Source: Azadirachta indica (taxonomy: Eukaryota; Streptophyta; Magnoliopsida; Sapindales; Meliaceae). From it: a DNA stretch of 64,000 nucleotides. The stretch's first letter is position 1, and each line of letters starts with the position of its first letter. This document shows, piece by piece, positions 1 through 13,552 of this stretch. The position numbers and the translations under genes are program-made. Below the pieces are notes generated by a model. That model was not told the origin of the DNA. It did no database searches and saw only the letters and a list, made by a program, of their open reading frames with translations. Where the stretch lies: positions 10,871,182-10,935,181 of the forward strand of contig CM040445.1 in assembly GCA_022749755.1 (NCBI GenBank). The letters are read 5' to 3'.

Positions 1-3000
1 TTTCCTACTGCTGCGCTGCTCCCTTCCAAATCTCCTTCTTCTCAATTCCCTTCAATTTTCTTTTTCTCCTTCCTTTCCTCCTCTTTCTCTTTTTCCTTTT
101 TCTTCCTTTTCCCGGTTTTCCTTTCCTTCTTTCTCTCAAACTTCTTTTTTTTTTTTTTAAAAAAAAAGAACAAATGAACAGTACGTATATATATATATAT
201 ATATAAAAATACAAATCATCTCACTATTTTGTCTCCAACTTCATCATTATTCTCTTTTTTTTTTTTAACATTCTACTTTTACCACACTTTTCTATTTTTA
301 CATCCCATTCTTTTCCTCTTCTCTCATCACATATGCCCCTGTTTTATTCATGCTTTTCACCGAAACGAAATGAGATGTCTCAAATATATTCTATACGCTC
401 TTTTAATTATAGTCTAATGACCATTAATTAAACGTTTTTTATTATTATATTTGTTTTCATATCTGGTCACAAAAAGATTCGTTCAACCAAATACCTTACA
501 TTTTTCAAATACAATTATAAAATTAATTAGAAATAAAAATACTGATGTTCAACAAAGAAAAAAATCCTTCAATAATTTTACATGATATATAGTTTTTTTT
601 TTGGATGAATTATTACAATATCTTCAATTCATTCGTGATACTATAATATTCTATTATTTATAGAATTATAAAGTTTGATATTGTAGTCATATGATCTTCG
701 TAAAGTTTACATGTTACCACTTATAGGGATGATAATTTGGAATACGATACGAATACAACACTATTAAATAGATTCAAATTCAAAAATTTTGATCTGAATA
801 GTAACTGCATCATATTCGTGTTGAATTATAAATAATTGTGTCGTATTCATGTCTAATCTTCTTAATCCATTTATGTGTTAAAGATATAATTAATTAAATA
901 AATAATCGTGTCTTAAACAAATAAACGAATATAAACGAATAATCATGTCTAATTAAAATTATGTTTTAAATAAATAATTGTGTTTAAACGAATAATTATG
1001 CCTTAACGAATAATCTTATCTAAATGAATAAATTGATATAAACGAATAATTATGTTTTAAACGAACAAGTCTCTAAATGAATACGCTTTATCAAAATTTT
1101 AAAAATATATAATATAAATTTATTTATATTAAAAAGATCCTTAATATAAGGATTTAATTGTCACATACAGATAATATTTAATATATACTGAAAAATTATT
1201 GTAACTTTTTTCCTTTTAGTTACTAGGATTCGTTATTGAAATTTTGCACCACTAAACTATAACCATTTTTTGCTTAACTTGTGAGTGTGTTATTTTCAAT
1301 AAATTCTTTTTTTAATACTAAATTATTTTCAATAGGTTTAAATGTATTTATTTTTAATTTAGTATTAAAAATTAGTTACTTATAAATATGATAAAATTAA
1401 AATATTTTAACTTAATATTTTGATAATTATAATTTTGTAAAAAATCATTTATAATTTTTTTGTGATATTTTATTTAACAACAATTTAAATAAAGTTATAA
1501 TTGTGTAAAAAAAAAAAAAAAAAGCATCTGACAATAAAATTTTCTTCAAATAAAAGATCATATACTTCCTCTCTATTATAATTGGAGATTATTTTTAAAA
1601 AAAAGGTGAAGATAAATTTTATCGATTAATACTCTTCATTTTGATAAATTTTTGATATAATCTTAACTAATTTTTGAGAAAAAGACGTATTTTAAATTAA
1701 ACCTATTGTAACATAATTCGAATATTTATACATCTATTGTAATTTGAGTCTATTGCTAAACAATTTATCTTTTGTGATTTGGTAAATGATAATAGATGTA
1801 ACATACCAATTAATTAACATGTTATTTTTCTAAAACTTTTAAATTAATTGCTAATATTTATTAGGTTCGTTCACTAAGTATCAATATAAATGTTTAAAGC
1901 ATGTTGCTCTACATACAAAATGTTAATAACTGATATGGTACTTCACTTGTTACTTATTAATTAATAATATTAATAAATAAATGTTAGCTTGTTACATTAA
2001 TAATAGTATAAAAATTAATAACCACTTAATATGTGATAAAAATTAATTATTGTGTTTAAATGGCTAAATTAAATATTTTAATAAAATAAAATAAAATAAT
2101 TTATTAAATTGTAATATTAATTGAAGTAAAGAATAATTATAAATTCTCATATTTTAATTAAGTAAAAAATTAGATAACATAAATTTATTTATAACAAACA
2201 ATCGTTATCCTTATATCAGTTGTTTATTAAATAAAAATAACGATTTAATTATCACTTATATCTGATGTTTGGTAAAATGAGTAATCGTGTCTAAATCGAA
2301 TATATTTTATTAAAATTAAAATTGATATAATATAAATTTTTTATATCAAATAAATCTTTATATAAATATCTTATATCAAACAAGTCTTTAGCATAAAAAT
2401 CTAATTGTTATATATTTATAATATTAAATAAATGACTTTATTTTTAATATCTTATAGATGTAAACGATAATAACTAAATTATAACCCTGAACCTAAATCA
2501 TTCTTTCTCATTTCTAACTTCACTGTTCAGAAGCAGCCACCCCCAAAATGCCAAACCTCACCAGCCCATGTCCTACTCTAAATTTCTAATAATTAACGGC
2601 CGCCATCTTTTGTCGTCAATGCTTCCATTTGCCGTCATCTATTCGTCGTTAAGATTTTTTTTTTTTTTGGGTTCAAAGCAGATGTCGGTTTATTAAATCC
2701 AATAATTTGTGACTTTAACAATTTAGTAAGAATTTAATTTCTTTAATTTAATTTCTTTAACGAGTTGTTATATATCATTTTTTATTGCCAATAATTATAT
2801 ATATGTACATGACTTTCCTACTATTTTCTTAAAATGGATGAAGAAATAAAACATATAAACATATATAAGATCTGTAAATTAAAGTTAAGAGGGCAAAACA
2901 TATTAAGAAAAGAAACTTAGATTATATTATTTGGATATTGTCAATTGGAATAATCTTGTGTTTATACTTATTCAAAATTGAAATTAATTTAATTGTCCAT

Positions 3001-4440
3001 GATATACAAGATATTCGTTGTTTGAGAAGAATGGTAATAAAATTTTTTATAATTGAAATGTCTAAATGCATACTTCCTTAACTTTTATTTATGTTAGTTG
3101 ACTATTTACATTATTATTTTTTATATCTTTAAACTTGTAAATAATAATAAATTAAGAAATACTTATTTTTAATTATAACAATTTATTCCTTATTTTGATA
3201 CTTGTTACAATATACATTTTCAATTATGACAATTTATTATCTATTTTAATATTTTTTACAATTTACTAAGTATTAAATTTTTAATTTATTATTTTGATAA
3301 AAATTAAGAAAAAATATTATTATTAAAAAAATTCTAATAATGAGTTAGGCCAAATTTATATGTTAAAATATTTTCAACTCTCTTCTTTTACTTTCTTAAT
3401 GATAATTTGGTATTAAATTTTCAAAAAAATTTGAAATATTTTTTTTAACATTTTATTTTTACATATGACATATTTATTCAAAAGATTATATTCAGTTCAT
3501 TGTATTTTTTAATTATGAAAATATAAAATAAATTATAAAAAAAAAGTAGATTTTGATATCATTTATTAATAGAATTACTAATTAAATGAACTATATATTA
3601 TGTTAAATAATATACTTAATTTTAATTAAAATGTAAAGAAAGAAGAGAATTTTCATTATTTTTATTTGTAATATATATATAACACATATTAATTTTTATT
3701 TATATTTTCATAATTTTTTAAAGAAAATATAATAAATTTTACATAATTTTTTAAATAGATATATTATATATAAAAATAAAATTTTTAAAAATATTTTATT
3801 TAAAAATTTTTTAATAATTAAATATGAAATTATCACTAAAAAAGTTGTAAAGAAAAATGTTAAAATTATTTTAGCGTATAAATTTTATTTAACTCATTGT
3901 TACAATTTTTTAATAATAATATTTTCTTAAATTTTTATTGAAATACTAAATTAAAAATTTAATCTTCAGTACATTATGAAATATATTAAATAAAAATTAA
4001 ATTATTATAAATAAAAGAAGTATTTCTTAATTTGTTATTATTTAAAAGTTTAAGATATAAATAATAATAATCTAACCAATAAATTAATGGAAATAAAAAT
4101 CAAGAGGTTTATCTCAATTTGTCTAAATTTGAGAAATTTATTTGTTTTTTCCCAACATTATGAGGTTATAAGTAAATTTTTCTATTTATAATTTCTTATT
4201 ATTATTATTTCATAAAGCATGAGTGTAAAATTGGATGGCCTTATTGGAGACATAATGAACTTGAACATGAATTTATATTTGAGTTTGTGGATGATAAATA
4301 TGATATTTATACTTTTTAGACGTTGGCGTAATTAAGACGGTTGACATCTCGAACACCCTACCTCAGTGAAGGGAGTGTGCTTCTTGTTAAAAGCTCGGTT
4401 CAATTTTGACTTTTGAGCCGCTTGTTGGTCACAATAAACA
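1..4440. other. AT-rich intergenic DNA, no gene seen
   Basis: The first 150 bases are an almost pure pyrimidine tract, followed by a (TA)n run at about 186-205. The rest is very AT-rich with no ORF that resembles a protein. Around 724-1090 there is a string of short degenerate repeats built on a 'cgaataatNatgtcttaa' theme; its start resembles the ends of some plant hAT-type elements, but I could not find a matching right end. A slightly GC-richer island at about 2520-2640 and another at 4316-4440 have no recognisable coding content. Confidence 0.6.
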
Positions 4441-4448
4441 TTTGGGAT

Positions 4449-7045
4449 ATTATGATTTAACCCCCCTAAGTTTAGGAAAAAAATTAACTTACCCCCTAAG
4501 TTTTAGAAAAGGTAAAAAATCCCCTAAATTTTGAAAAAATTAACATACCCTTTGACTACTATTCATATTTTAATTTGACTCTTTTACTCTTAAATTATTA
4601 AAAAATTTATAAAATATTTATATAATTTTTATTTTTTATTTTATAATAATCAATATAACCTTATTTTAGTATTTAATTTAAACTTAGAATAATATTTTTT
4701 CACATTTAATTATTTATTTTCATTCAAATTTTTATTATGAAAATTTATAATATTTAATTATATATAATTTTTTAAAATATATCATCTCATTAAAATAGTT
4801 TACTTATATTTATCTTCAATTAATTAATATTGTCAAAATCATGCATCAAAATCATGTATAATTAATAATTTATATAAATTAAAATGTTACATAACTTTTA
4901 AATAAAGTATTTCAATTATATGATATATTTTAAAAGTTATACATATTATAAAGTAGAGGTAATAAGCAGGCCGAGCTAACCTAGCTCGGCCCATAAAATT
5001 AAAGTCCAAGTAGGCTGACGTGTCAAGCCGACCTAAGCTACGCCCGCTTCAAATTTTCTAAGCTCGACATGGCCCATGAAACCTGCCCATGTTGGCCGTT
5101 GCCTGGCTGACCTGTGGCCTTGTTTGACTTTGACTTGACTTTTGCAAAATTTTTCAAAATTTCACAACACTGAGGATTGAATACAAGATTGAGGCATAAA
5201 TATAAGCTTTACTACTGGGCCACTAACATTTATTTTTTAAAATTATAGAAATAAGCAATATTTAACTAATACTACATATTTAATTTATATTATTAAATAC
5301 TTTAAAACTATTATATTTATAAAAAATAATTTTATAATTTAAGAATTATAACTATTATTATAATTAATAAAAACATAAAAATAAAAAATCATGTACATAA
5401 TATTAAAAATCAATAAAATAATTTATTTTTGTGAAAAATATTGTCATTTGCAATAACCAACGAGTAATTGTTAGGAGAAGATAGAGTAATGAAGGCTACT
5501 TATGTCGTTTTTTATTTTAAGATTTAAAAATTTATATAATAATTTAATTTTACAATAGTTTCTATTAAACTTGATATAAATTTAGAAAATATTAATTTAT
5601 TGATTGAAATATATATTTAAAGTATTTAACTAAAACTTATCTTTACAATTATAATATTGATTTATTATTAAAAAATATATCATCAATTTTTAATTTTTCA
5701 TCAAATCTCATAATATAAATCAAATTTACTATATCTATTCAATAACAATAAATTATTTTTTTATACTTGAAATCACCGTCTCACATATTATTAAAAATAA
5801 ATATTTAATTTTTTCACAAAATAATTGATGAAATAAAATATTAATAAGAATCATAGATTGATAACAATAATCAATTTAATAATCATCAATTATTATTTAT
5901 TAATCATAAATAAAATATAGTAATTTAATATTTTATGTAAAAAATTAAATAAAAATGAAACTAATTACATTTAAATCATAACTTAACCGAAAGTTCTTAA
6001 TATTCATATTGACAAATAGAATGAAAAATATACAATATGATTTCAATCATACATAGAAATTTGTATATATGTTATTTTTATTAATAATCGTAATTAAAAT
6101 ATAATTTTAATATTATAATAATTAATAAATCACTATAATCATATAATACATAAATTATATTGGTTAATAAAGAAATTATAGTAAATGCATCGATTAAATT
6201 TGATCATTATACTCTAACAAATTTTTTATTATTGACAATATTTTATATAAATTATTTAATTGTCTTAATCAAATTGATAATTGTTGTTAATTATCTTTTT
6301 TAACAATTAATTTATAAAAAATAAATATTTATTAAAATTTAAAAATTATGATATTAAAATAAAATTATTGTTCCTTCAAACTATTATAAAAAATAATTGT
6401 AATAAAATTATATTTTTAAAATTATTAAAGATAAAACTATGATTAGGTTATACATATATTTTATATTAATAATAACAATTTAAAAATAATATAGTTAATA
6501 AATTTATTGAATATTTTTATTTATTAATATATTTTATTCAAATATATTAATAAATAAATGAAGTTGACTCGGGTAAGAATGCTACTTTTAACAATTGCAG
6601 ATTTTTTTTTTTTCTTTTAATTGAATGTCAAAGAAGTCAAAGTCATTGGTCTTATGAGCCAGCCCGACTATCATGCCAAGCTGACATTGTTCACGGGCCA
6701 GGTCTGTGCCCAATCAAGTCGGTCCGATCTATTTACCACCTCTATTTTAAAATTTGACAATAAAAATTCCAATGAAAAGAAATAATTAAATGTGAAAATA
6801 TTATTCTGCCTCTAAGTTTAAATACTAAAATAAGATTATATTCATTATTATAAAATAAAAATAAAGATAATATAATTATTTTATAAATTTTTTAATAGTT
6901 AAGGGATAAAAGAGTCAAATTAAAATATAAATAGTAGCTTAACAAGTATTTTGACATTTTTTAAAACTTAAAGGGGGTATGTTATCTTTCCAAAAATCTA
7001 GAAGTAAGTTGATTTTTTCCCTATAAACACAAAGTAAATTTATAT
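4449..7045. mobile_element. Foldback (long inverted repeat) element A
   Basis: The segment at about 4449-4750 reappears as its reverse complement at about 6770-7045. Shared blocks include the 'aatttgactctttta' stretch, the 'tttataataat' stretch and 'cacatttaattattt'. The arms are about 300 bp and similar but not identical, so the element is old. There is no coding capacity. The middle contains a second element (4954-6744) with its own inverted ends. The family is unknown: it could be a non-autonomous Mutator-like or foldback element. I could not fix a target duplication, because the right arm runs straight into a second related element. Confidence 0.55.
4954..6744. mobile_element. Nested hAT-like non-autonomous element
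   Basis: The left end begins TAGAGGTAATAAGCAGGCC and the right end, read in reverse complement, begins TAGAGGTGGTAAATAGATCGG. GC-rich blocks just inside each end (about 4966-5110 and 6640-6735) stand out from the AT-rich interior. Ends of the form TAGAGGTGGCAAA are common in plant hAT-type elements. The 8-bp flanks TTATAAAG and TTTTAAAA agree at 6 of 8 positions, as expected for an old 8-bp target duplication. No transposase ORF is present. The call rests on the ends alone. Confidence 0.45.
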
Positions 7046-7790
7046 TTTACCCCTTCAACTTTTGAGAAAATATACTCCTTTAAGTTTTTAAAAAAGATAA
7101 GATACCTTTTTAGATTTTAAAAAAAAGTTAAAATACCCTTATAATTACTATTTATATCCTAATTTAACTATTTTATTTCTCTACCGCTAAAAATATATAA
7201 AAATAATTATATTTTTATTTTTTTATTTTATAATAATTAATATAATTTTATTTTCATATTTAAATTTAAAAGTTATAATAATATTTTAATATTTAATTAT
7301 TTGTTCCTTATAAATCTATTATAAAATTTATATAATATTTAATTATATATTTTCTAAAATATAGTATATTATTAAAATAATTTATTTTAAAAATTATGTA
7401 TAATTAATTATAGAATTTTTTATAATATAAAATTTGTTGTCAAAATTTCTTAAATATTTACATAATTATACATAAACAATATTAATTATACATAATTTTT
7501 TAAAATAAACTATTTTAATAATATTATATATTTTAAAAATTATATATAATAAAATATTATAAATATTTTATTATAAATTTTAAAGAAAAAATAATTAAGG
7601 GTTAAAATATTATCATAATTTTTAAAAATTTAAACTTTAAAATAAGATGATATTAATTATTTAGTAAAATATAAAAATGATATAGTTATTATATATATTT
7701 TTAATAATAGAAAAATAAAATAATTAAATTAAAATATGAATAATAATTTAAAAGATATCTCGATTTTCTAAAAAAAATACAAGAGTCTTG
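7045..7790. mobile_element. Foldback element B, same family as element A
   Basis: The arm at about 7060-7330 is a diverged copy of the left arm of element A (starting at the 'ccccttcaacttttgag' region) and is repeated in reverse complement at about 7570-7790. A good matching stretch is 'aattactatttatatcctaa' against the reverse complement of the 7690-7745 region. It is non-coding and ends about 260 bp before the PLD start codon, so it may supply or disturb promoter sequence for that gene. Confidence 0.45.
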
Positions 7791-9454
7791 CCTTTTTCAT
7801 TCAAAACCAAGACAGCATGTTAATTGGGTAAAACATAATATCCAGAAAAAGGTATATTCAGAAAAATTAAAAAAAAAGAAAAAAGGATAGTGCCAAGAGT
7901 TAAAAGTCAAGACAGAGCTTTAAGTTTTGACAGTTCTACATTCTTCAGCTCTTATTTGAGCTTTCTCTTTGGTATTGGTGTTACTATTTCCTGAAATCAG
8001 TTGCAGCATCAATCCCCAATTTTTTTCGGCTTTTAAATGTTTTAAAGATGGTTGCACGTTCGTCTCGAGACTCCCGTGATGGTCAGGACCAACAAGATCT
8101 TCCATTTGAGACAAATAAAGGTTCTCCAGACGTTCTGCTTTTACATGGTAATTTAGATATTTGGGTCAAGGAGGCTAAGAACCTTCCTAACATGGATAAG
8201 CTTCACAAGAAAATAAGCAAGTTAACTGGCAAGGTAAGCAGCAAAATTGAGAGTCATGTGTCTAAGTGGATAACCAGTGATCCTTATGTTAAGATTTCCG
8301 TTTCTGGCGCTGTAATTGGGAAAACTTTTGTGATTAGAAATAGCGAAAATCCGGTTTGGACGCAGCATTTCTGTGTTCCTGTTGCACATTATGCTCCTGA
8401 AGTTCTCTTTGTTGTTAAGGATAGTGATTTTGTTGGCTCCCAAATTATGGGTGCTGTGGGGATTCCAGCAGAGAAATTATACTCAGGTGAGAAAATTGAA
8501 GGAGAATTCCCCATTATTAACTCAAGCGGGGAGCCCTGCAATCCTGGAGCTGCATTAAGTTTATCTATTCAGTACACTCCTATTGAGCATTTGCCTCATT
8601 ATCACAGGGGAGTAGGCTCGGGTCCTGACTACACTGGAGTTCCTGGTACATATTTTCCTCTTAGAAGAGGAGGCAAAGTTACACTTTACCAGGATGCTCA
8701 TGCTCATGACGGTTGCCTCCCCGATTTGAAACTTGATGGTGGTTTGCGTTTCGAGCATTCAAGTTGTTGGCAGGACATCTATGATGCTATAAGTCAGGCC
8801 CGTCACTTGATTTACATTGCTGGTTGGTCTGTCTACCATACACTTAGACTAGTCCGGGATGCTAATAACACACTCACATTGGGGGATCTTCTCAAAAAAA
8901 AGTCCCAGGAAGGTGTTAGAGTTCTGCTTCTTTTGTGGGATGATCCCACTTCGTGGAGCATTTTGGGACATAAAAGAGTAAGACACTGAATGAACTCACA
9001 TTCTTCACAAAACATCATCTTGCTTTTGTCGTTTATTGCTTAATTGGGACTCAAATTTATGCTTGGCGCTTTTAATTATTTCACTGGTTTACCTTCTCTA
9101 CTCTTAGTGGTAATTTACATTTGTCTTTCGTTTTTTCTTTTCACCGAAATAAGATATTATATGCAGCATTGTTACTTAAGCACAACGGTTGCCTCATTAT
9201 TGGACAGCCAAATATTATACAGTTGAAGGTTTGATCTCTCCCCTCCCGCTATAATGAAGCGAGAAATAATGCATATTACTTCTATTTGCTGATGCTAAAA
9301 TTGCAAATTAGCAGTCAGTTGAGGCAGGAATTATTGATTTTATCATGTTTTAGTATACTTTCCCGGTGCCATTGAAGTGACAGGTGTTAGAATTTTGCTA
9401 CCAAGTTTGAACAATATGGGTTTCCCATAATCAATTTTGGCTATGATGCTTTAC

Positions 9455-9734
9455 TGTCAAAGATATTGAGAATTATGAAATTGTATTTCTCACCTTTACA
9501 GTACATAGGATCCTGCCTTTATAGGCAAAAATAACTAAGGAAAGAATCAAGAGAATCAAGATGTATACAACAATATATCTCAAAAAAGGAAGCTAATCAA
9601 AACAGCCTATAATTAATACACCAATTAAATCAACCTAAAATCAGAGCAAAAACAGAAACTTATATTTTCCCAATTTATTTCACCAATCACAGAAATTACT
9701 CTTAAATTATCCTACACACCTACATCTTCCAACA
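9455..9734 (-). repeat. 3' LTR of the copia element
   Basis: 280 bp, TG..CA when read on the minus strand, identical by eye to the copy at 14701-14980. Directly outside (plus-strand left) is the TTTAC duplication; directly inside is the polypurine tract. Confidence 0.95.
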
Positions 9735-9743
9735 CTCCCCCTC
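9735..9743 (-). promoter_or_regulatory. Polypurine tract (plus-strand primer)
   Basis: Minus-strand GAGGGGGAG lies directly against the 3' LTR start (TGTTGGAAGA), the normal place for second-strand priming during reverse transcription. Confidence 0.85.
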
Positions 9744-9770
9744 AAGCTGGGAGATAGATATTTTCCATTC

Positions 9771-12700
9771 CTAACTTGCTAATAACTTGCTGAAACGTAT
9801 GGCTAACCTTTTTGTTAACACATCTGCTAGTTGTCCTTTTGTTGAGACATATGGTGTACAAATTAGTCCACTCTCAAGTTTTTCTTTTATGAAGTGACGA
9901 TCAACTTCCACATGCTTGGTACGTTCATGTTGCACTGGATTATGTGCAATGTTGATGGCTGACTTGTTATCACAATACAACCTCATTGGATGCTCTACCG
10001 AGACCTTGAGATCTTTCAAAATTATTCTTAACCATAGTAACTCACAAACTCCTAAAGCCATGGCACGAAACTTAGCTTCTGCACTTGACCTTGCAACTAC
10101 TGGCTGCTTTTTACTCTTCCATGTAACCAAGTTCCCACCAAGAAAGGCACAATAACCCGAGGTTGACCTCCTATCCGAAATGGATCCAGCGTAGTCTGAA
10201 TCTGTATACACTTCCAAGCTTATATTCGATCCTTTCTTGAAAAGTAAGCCCCGGCCTGGACTTGACTTAAGGTATTATAGGATTCTATACACAGCTTGGA
10301 GATGAATTTCTTTTGGATTATGCATGAATTGGCTCACTACGCTAACTGCATAGGCTATATCCGGCCTGGTGTGAGACAAGTAGATTAACCTTCCAACAAG
10401 TCTCTGATACATTCCTTTATCCACTAATATGTCATCTACTGCTTCTCCGAGCTTGTGATTTAGCTCAATAGGTGTCTCCACTGGCCTACAACCTATTTTT
10501 CCCGTTTCTTCCAATAAGTCAATCACATACTTTTGTTGTGAGATGAAAATTCCTCTCTTTGAGTGAGCCACTTCAATTCCTAAGAAGTATTTTAGCTTGC
10601 CAAGATCTTTTATTTCAAATTCCTTAGCCAACCTAGTTTTCAGCACTTCCCTTTCTATTTGATCATTGCCAGTAATAATGATGTCGTCTACGTATACAAT
10701 AAGTGTTGTGACTCCCCCTGAAGCAGAATGTTTGATGAACAAAGTGTGATCACCTTGGCTTTGTTTGTAATCCATTGCTAACATTGCTCTTGCAAACCTG
10801 CCAAACCAAGCTCTAGGAGACTGCTTTAACCCGTATAATGCCTTTCTTAGCTTGCACACTAAATTTTTCTGACCGACACCAAATCCTGGTGGAACTTCCA
10901 TATAAATTTCTTCTTCAAGATCTCCATGTAAGAATGCATTCTTAACATCGAATTGCTGTAAAGTCCAATCAAAATTAGCAGCTAGAGATAATAAAATTCT
11001 CACCGTATTCATTTTTGCCACTGGGGCAAAGGTCTCCTGGTAGTCAACACCGAAGGTCTGAGTGTAACCTTTTGCTACTAGTCTCGCTTTGTACCGTTCA
11101 AGAGACCCATCTGCATTGTATTTTATTGAGAACACCCATTTGCATCCTACTGGCCTTTTTCCTTTTGGCAACTCAACCAATTCCCAAGTTTCGTTTTTTT
11201 GAAGTGCATCCATTTCAACTTTCATAGCTTGCTTCCACTCTTTACTGCTTAGTGCCTCAGATATTGTCTTAGGAATGGCTACTGAGCTCAAGTGAGTTAG
11301 GAAGGTTTTATATGAGGGAGATATTCTTTCAAAAGAGACAAAGTGTGAGAGTGGATGTTGTGTGCATTGTCGAGTGCCTTTTCGAATTGCAATAGGTAAA
11401 TCTAATTCAGTTTTATCAATTTCACAAGCAAGGGTATTTACCTGGTGTTATCTTGGCTCTGAGTAGTTTGTTTCCCGAGCATAGGTTCTGACTCTTGGGC
11501 TTGCTTCAGATCAGTCCTGTACTCATTCCTTCTTGAATAGACTTGAAGTGGTTTAGCGGCTGTTGTGTTGGGTGGTTCTCTTGGCAAAATTTTAGAGGGC
11601 TGTTCAAATTGTGATTGAGATTCTTGAGGTATTATAGGTATATTTTCAGATGTTGAAGGGGCAGAACCAGAACTAAGTGATGGAGGTGGCTGTTTAGGCA
11701 CTTGAGGTTGAGACTGTGGAAGATTAGATATGAAGTCTAGAACATTATTATCCTTCTCATCAAGAGATACTGTCATCTCCCCCTGAGGAGAAGGATGATG
11801 GAAGAAACTTTCATGTTCAACAAATGTGACATCAATGGAAGTGTAAGTTTTGTGAGTAGATGGATGATAACATCTGTAGCCTTTTTGAGTTGAAGAGTAT
11901 CCTATGAATATACATTTAAGTGCCCGAGGATCAAGCTTACTTCGATGGTGAGCATGAATATGTACAAAGACAACACACCCAAACACTCGAGGAGGTAATC
12001 TGTTTGGGGTTTTAAAATCTGGAAAGTATTGTGAAAGTTTTCTCCAAGGACTTTTGAAGCCTAAGACGCTAGATGGTAATTGATTAATAAGATGGGTTGC
12101 AGTAAGAACAGCTTCTCCCCAAAAATGTTTTGGAACTTTCTTTTGAAAAAGAAGGGCTCGAGTAGTTTCAAGTAGGTGTCCATTCTTTCTTTCTGCTAAT
12201 CCATTTTGTTGGGGTGTATCAGTACATGAAGATTCATGAATTATCCCCTCGTTATTGAAAAAGGGTGATAAAATTTGATTGAAAAACTCTCTCCCATTGT
12301 CTGTCCTTATTTTTTTAATTCTCACCCCGAATTGTGTTTTTATCATATTATGAAAAACTGGAAAAATATTGGCTACATCAGATTTTTGTTTCATAAGGAA
12401 GACCTATGTAACCCTTGTGCAATCATCAATAAATGTGACAAACCAACGTGCCCTAGAAACATTAGCCACCTTTGATGGACCCCAAACATCGCTGTGTATT
12501 AAATGAAAGGGAAATAGCGATTTATTATTACTTAGAGGAAAAGAAACACGTTTGTGTTTGGCAAATTCACAAATTTCACAATGGAGTTGTTTTAACTCAA
12601 TATTTTTAAACAAAGAAAGAAACATAAGACTTAGAGTTTTAAAGGAAGGATGACCAAGTTGCAGATGATGGAGAAAAATTTGGTCTTTATTTGTGCAAGA

Positions 12701-13210
12701 TTCTGACAGTAGCAGAGATGGATTACCAAACCTAACATTCACTTTCCTACTCAAAGGCTCAAGGCAGTAGAGACCATCCTTTTCTTTAGCATGCCCAATC
12801 ATCTTCCCCGTAGCTCGGTCCTAAAATACACATGAGTGTTTTGAGAAAATGAGATTGCAGTCCATATCTTTAGTAATTTGTGTGACAGATATAAGGTTGG
12901 TTGACAATTTAGGCACATGTAAGACATTTTTCAAAGACAAGGATTGTCCCAGTGATATATTCCCCTGACCTGCTACAGTCACTAATGATCCATCAGCTAT
13001 GGTGATCTTTTTATTACTAGGGCAGGGATTGTAAGTAGAAAAAATATGGGGTAAATAGGTCATATGGTCTGTTGCTCCTGAATCAATGATCCATGAGTGG
13101 GTTGAGACATTATCCGAGACACAAAGAGCATATGAGTCAGAAAGCATACCAGAAAGTGCCAATGAAGAAGAACTTGAAGGCTTCTCAAGGGAGTCAAGAA
13201 GAGACCTGAG
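9771..13210 (-). pseudogene. copia pol region: protease, integrase, RT, RNase H (interrupted)
   Basis: Reading right to left: aspartic protease motif DSGATDHM (within about 12821-13210); integrase zinc-binding segment with the H..H..CxxC pattern ending CEICEFAKHKR (12404-12802); integrase core with IRTDNGREF and ERKNGHLLE (11438-12394); reverse transcriptase with FDVKNAFLHGDL and the YVDD catalytic box (10275-11291); RNase H with YTDSDYAG and ARSSAEAKF (9771-10217). Protease and integrase share a frame but are cut by amber codons at about 12818-12820, where relatives normally read Gln, and at about 12401-12403, where relatives normally read Trp. RT and RNase H lie in another frame. Domain order is diagnostic of Ty1/copia. 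Confidence 0.9.
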
Positions 13211-13552
13211 ACGGTTTGCTAGTCCAAGATTCCACCCTATTGGTAATTTTCTCAATGAGAGGCCTACAGTCTCTGGTTGTGAGTCTAGTGGACACGCCAT
13301 GGGCATAAAACGTAATCCCGCATATAAAGATAAGGGTAAGTGAATAGATCCGTTATTTCCTAAAGCCATCGCCACTTACTTTCGCTTAAGGAGAAAGCAC
13401 TCTTGAGCCTGTCCCGCAAGACAGCTTTTCAGTCAGCGTGCTTGTTAGAAAGTACTAATATATGGGGAGAGACAGATAAGATATCCCGACACAGTGGCAT
13501 CTTATCTGTTTCTTCGATTCCGGGTGTACGAGAGAAAGTGCGCTTTTCGCAC
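13211..13552. other. Foreign 342-bp insert between gag and protease of the copia element
   Basis: The element's protein reads ..EFKKEDIE up to 13553 and resumes LRSLLDSLEKP from 13210, which join naturally in this family. The 342 bp between them does not fit copia. It is clearly less AT-rich than the surroundings and is full of short perfect stems: AGATAAGAT..ATCTTATCT around 13476-13509, CTGTC..GACAG around 13409-13424, and GTGCG..CGCAC at about 13538-13552. It contains stop codons in the element's frame although its length is divisible by 3. Composition and hairpins recall plant mitochondrial DNA, but that is a guess. Confidence 0.6.

Noticed and set aside
5..417. Lysine/arginine-rich and F/L-rich ORFs
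   Set aside because: Translations of a pyrimidine tract; low complexity only.
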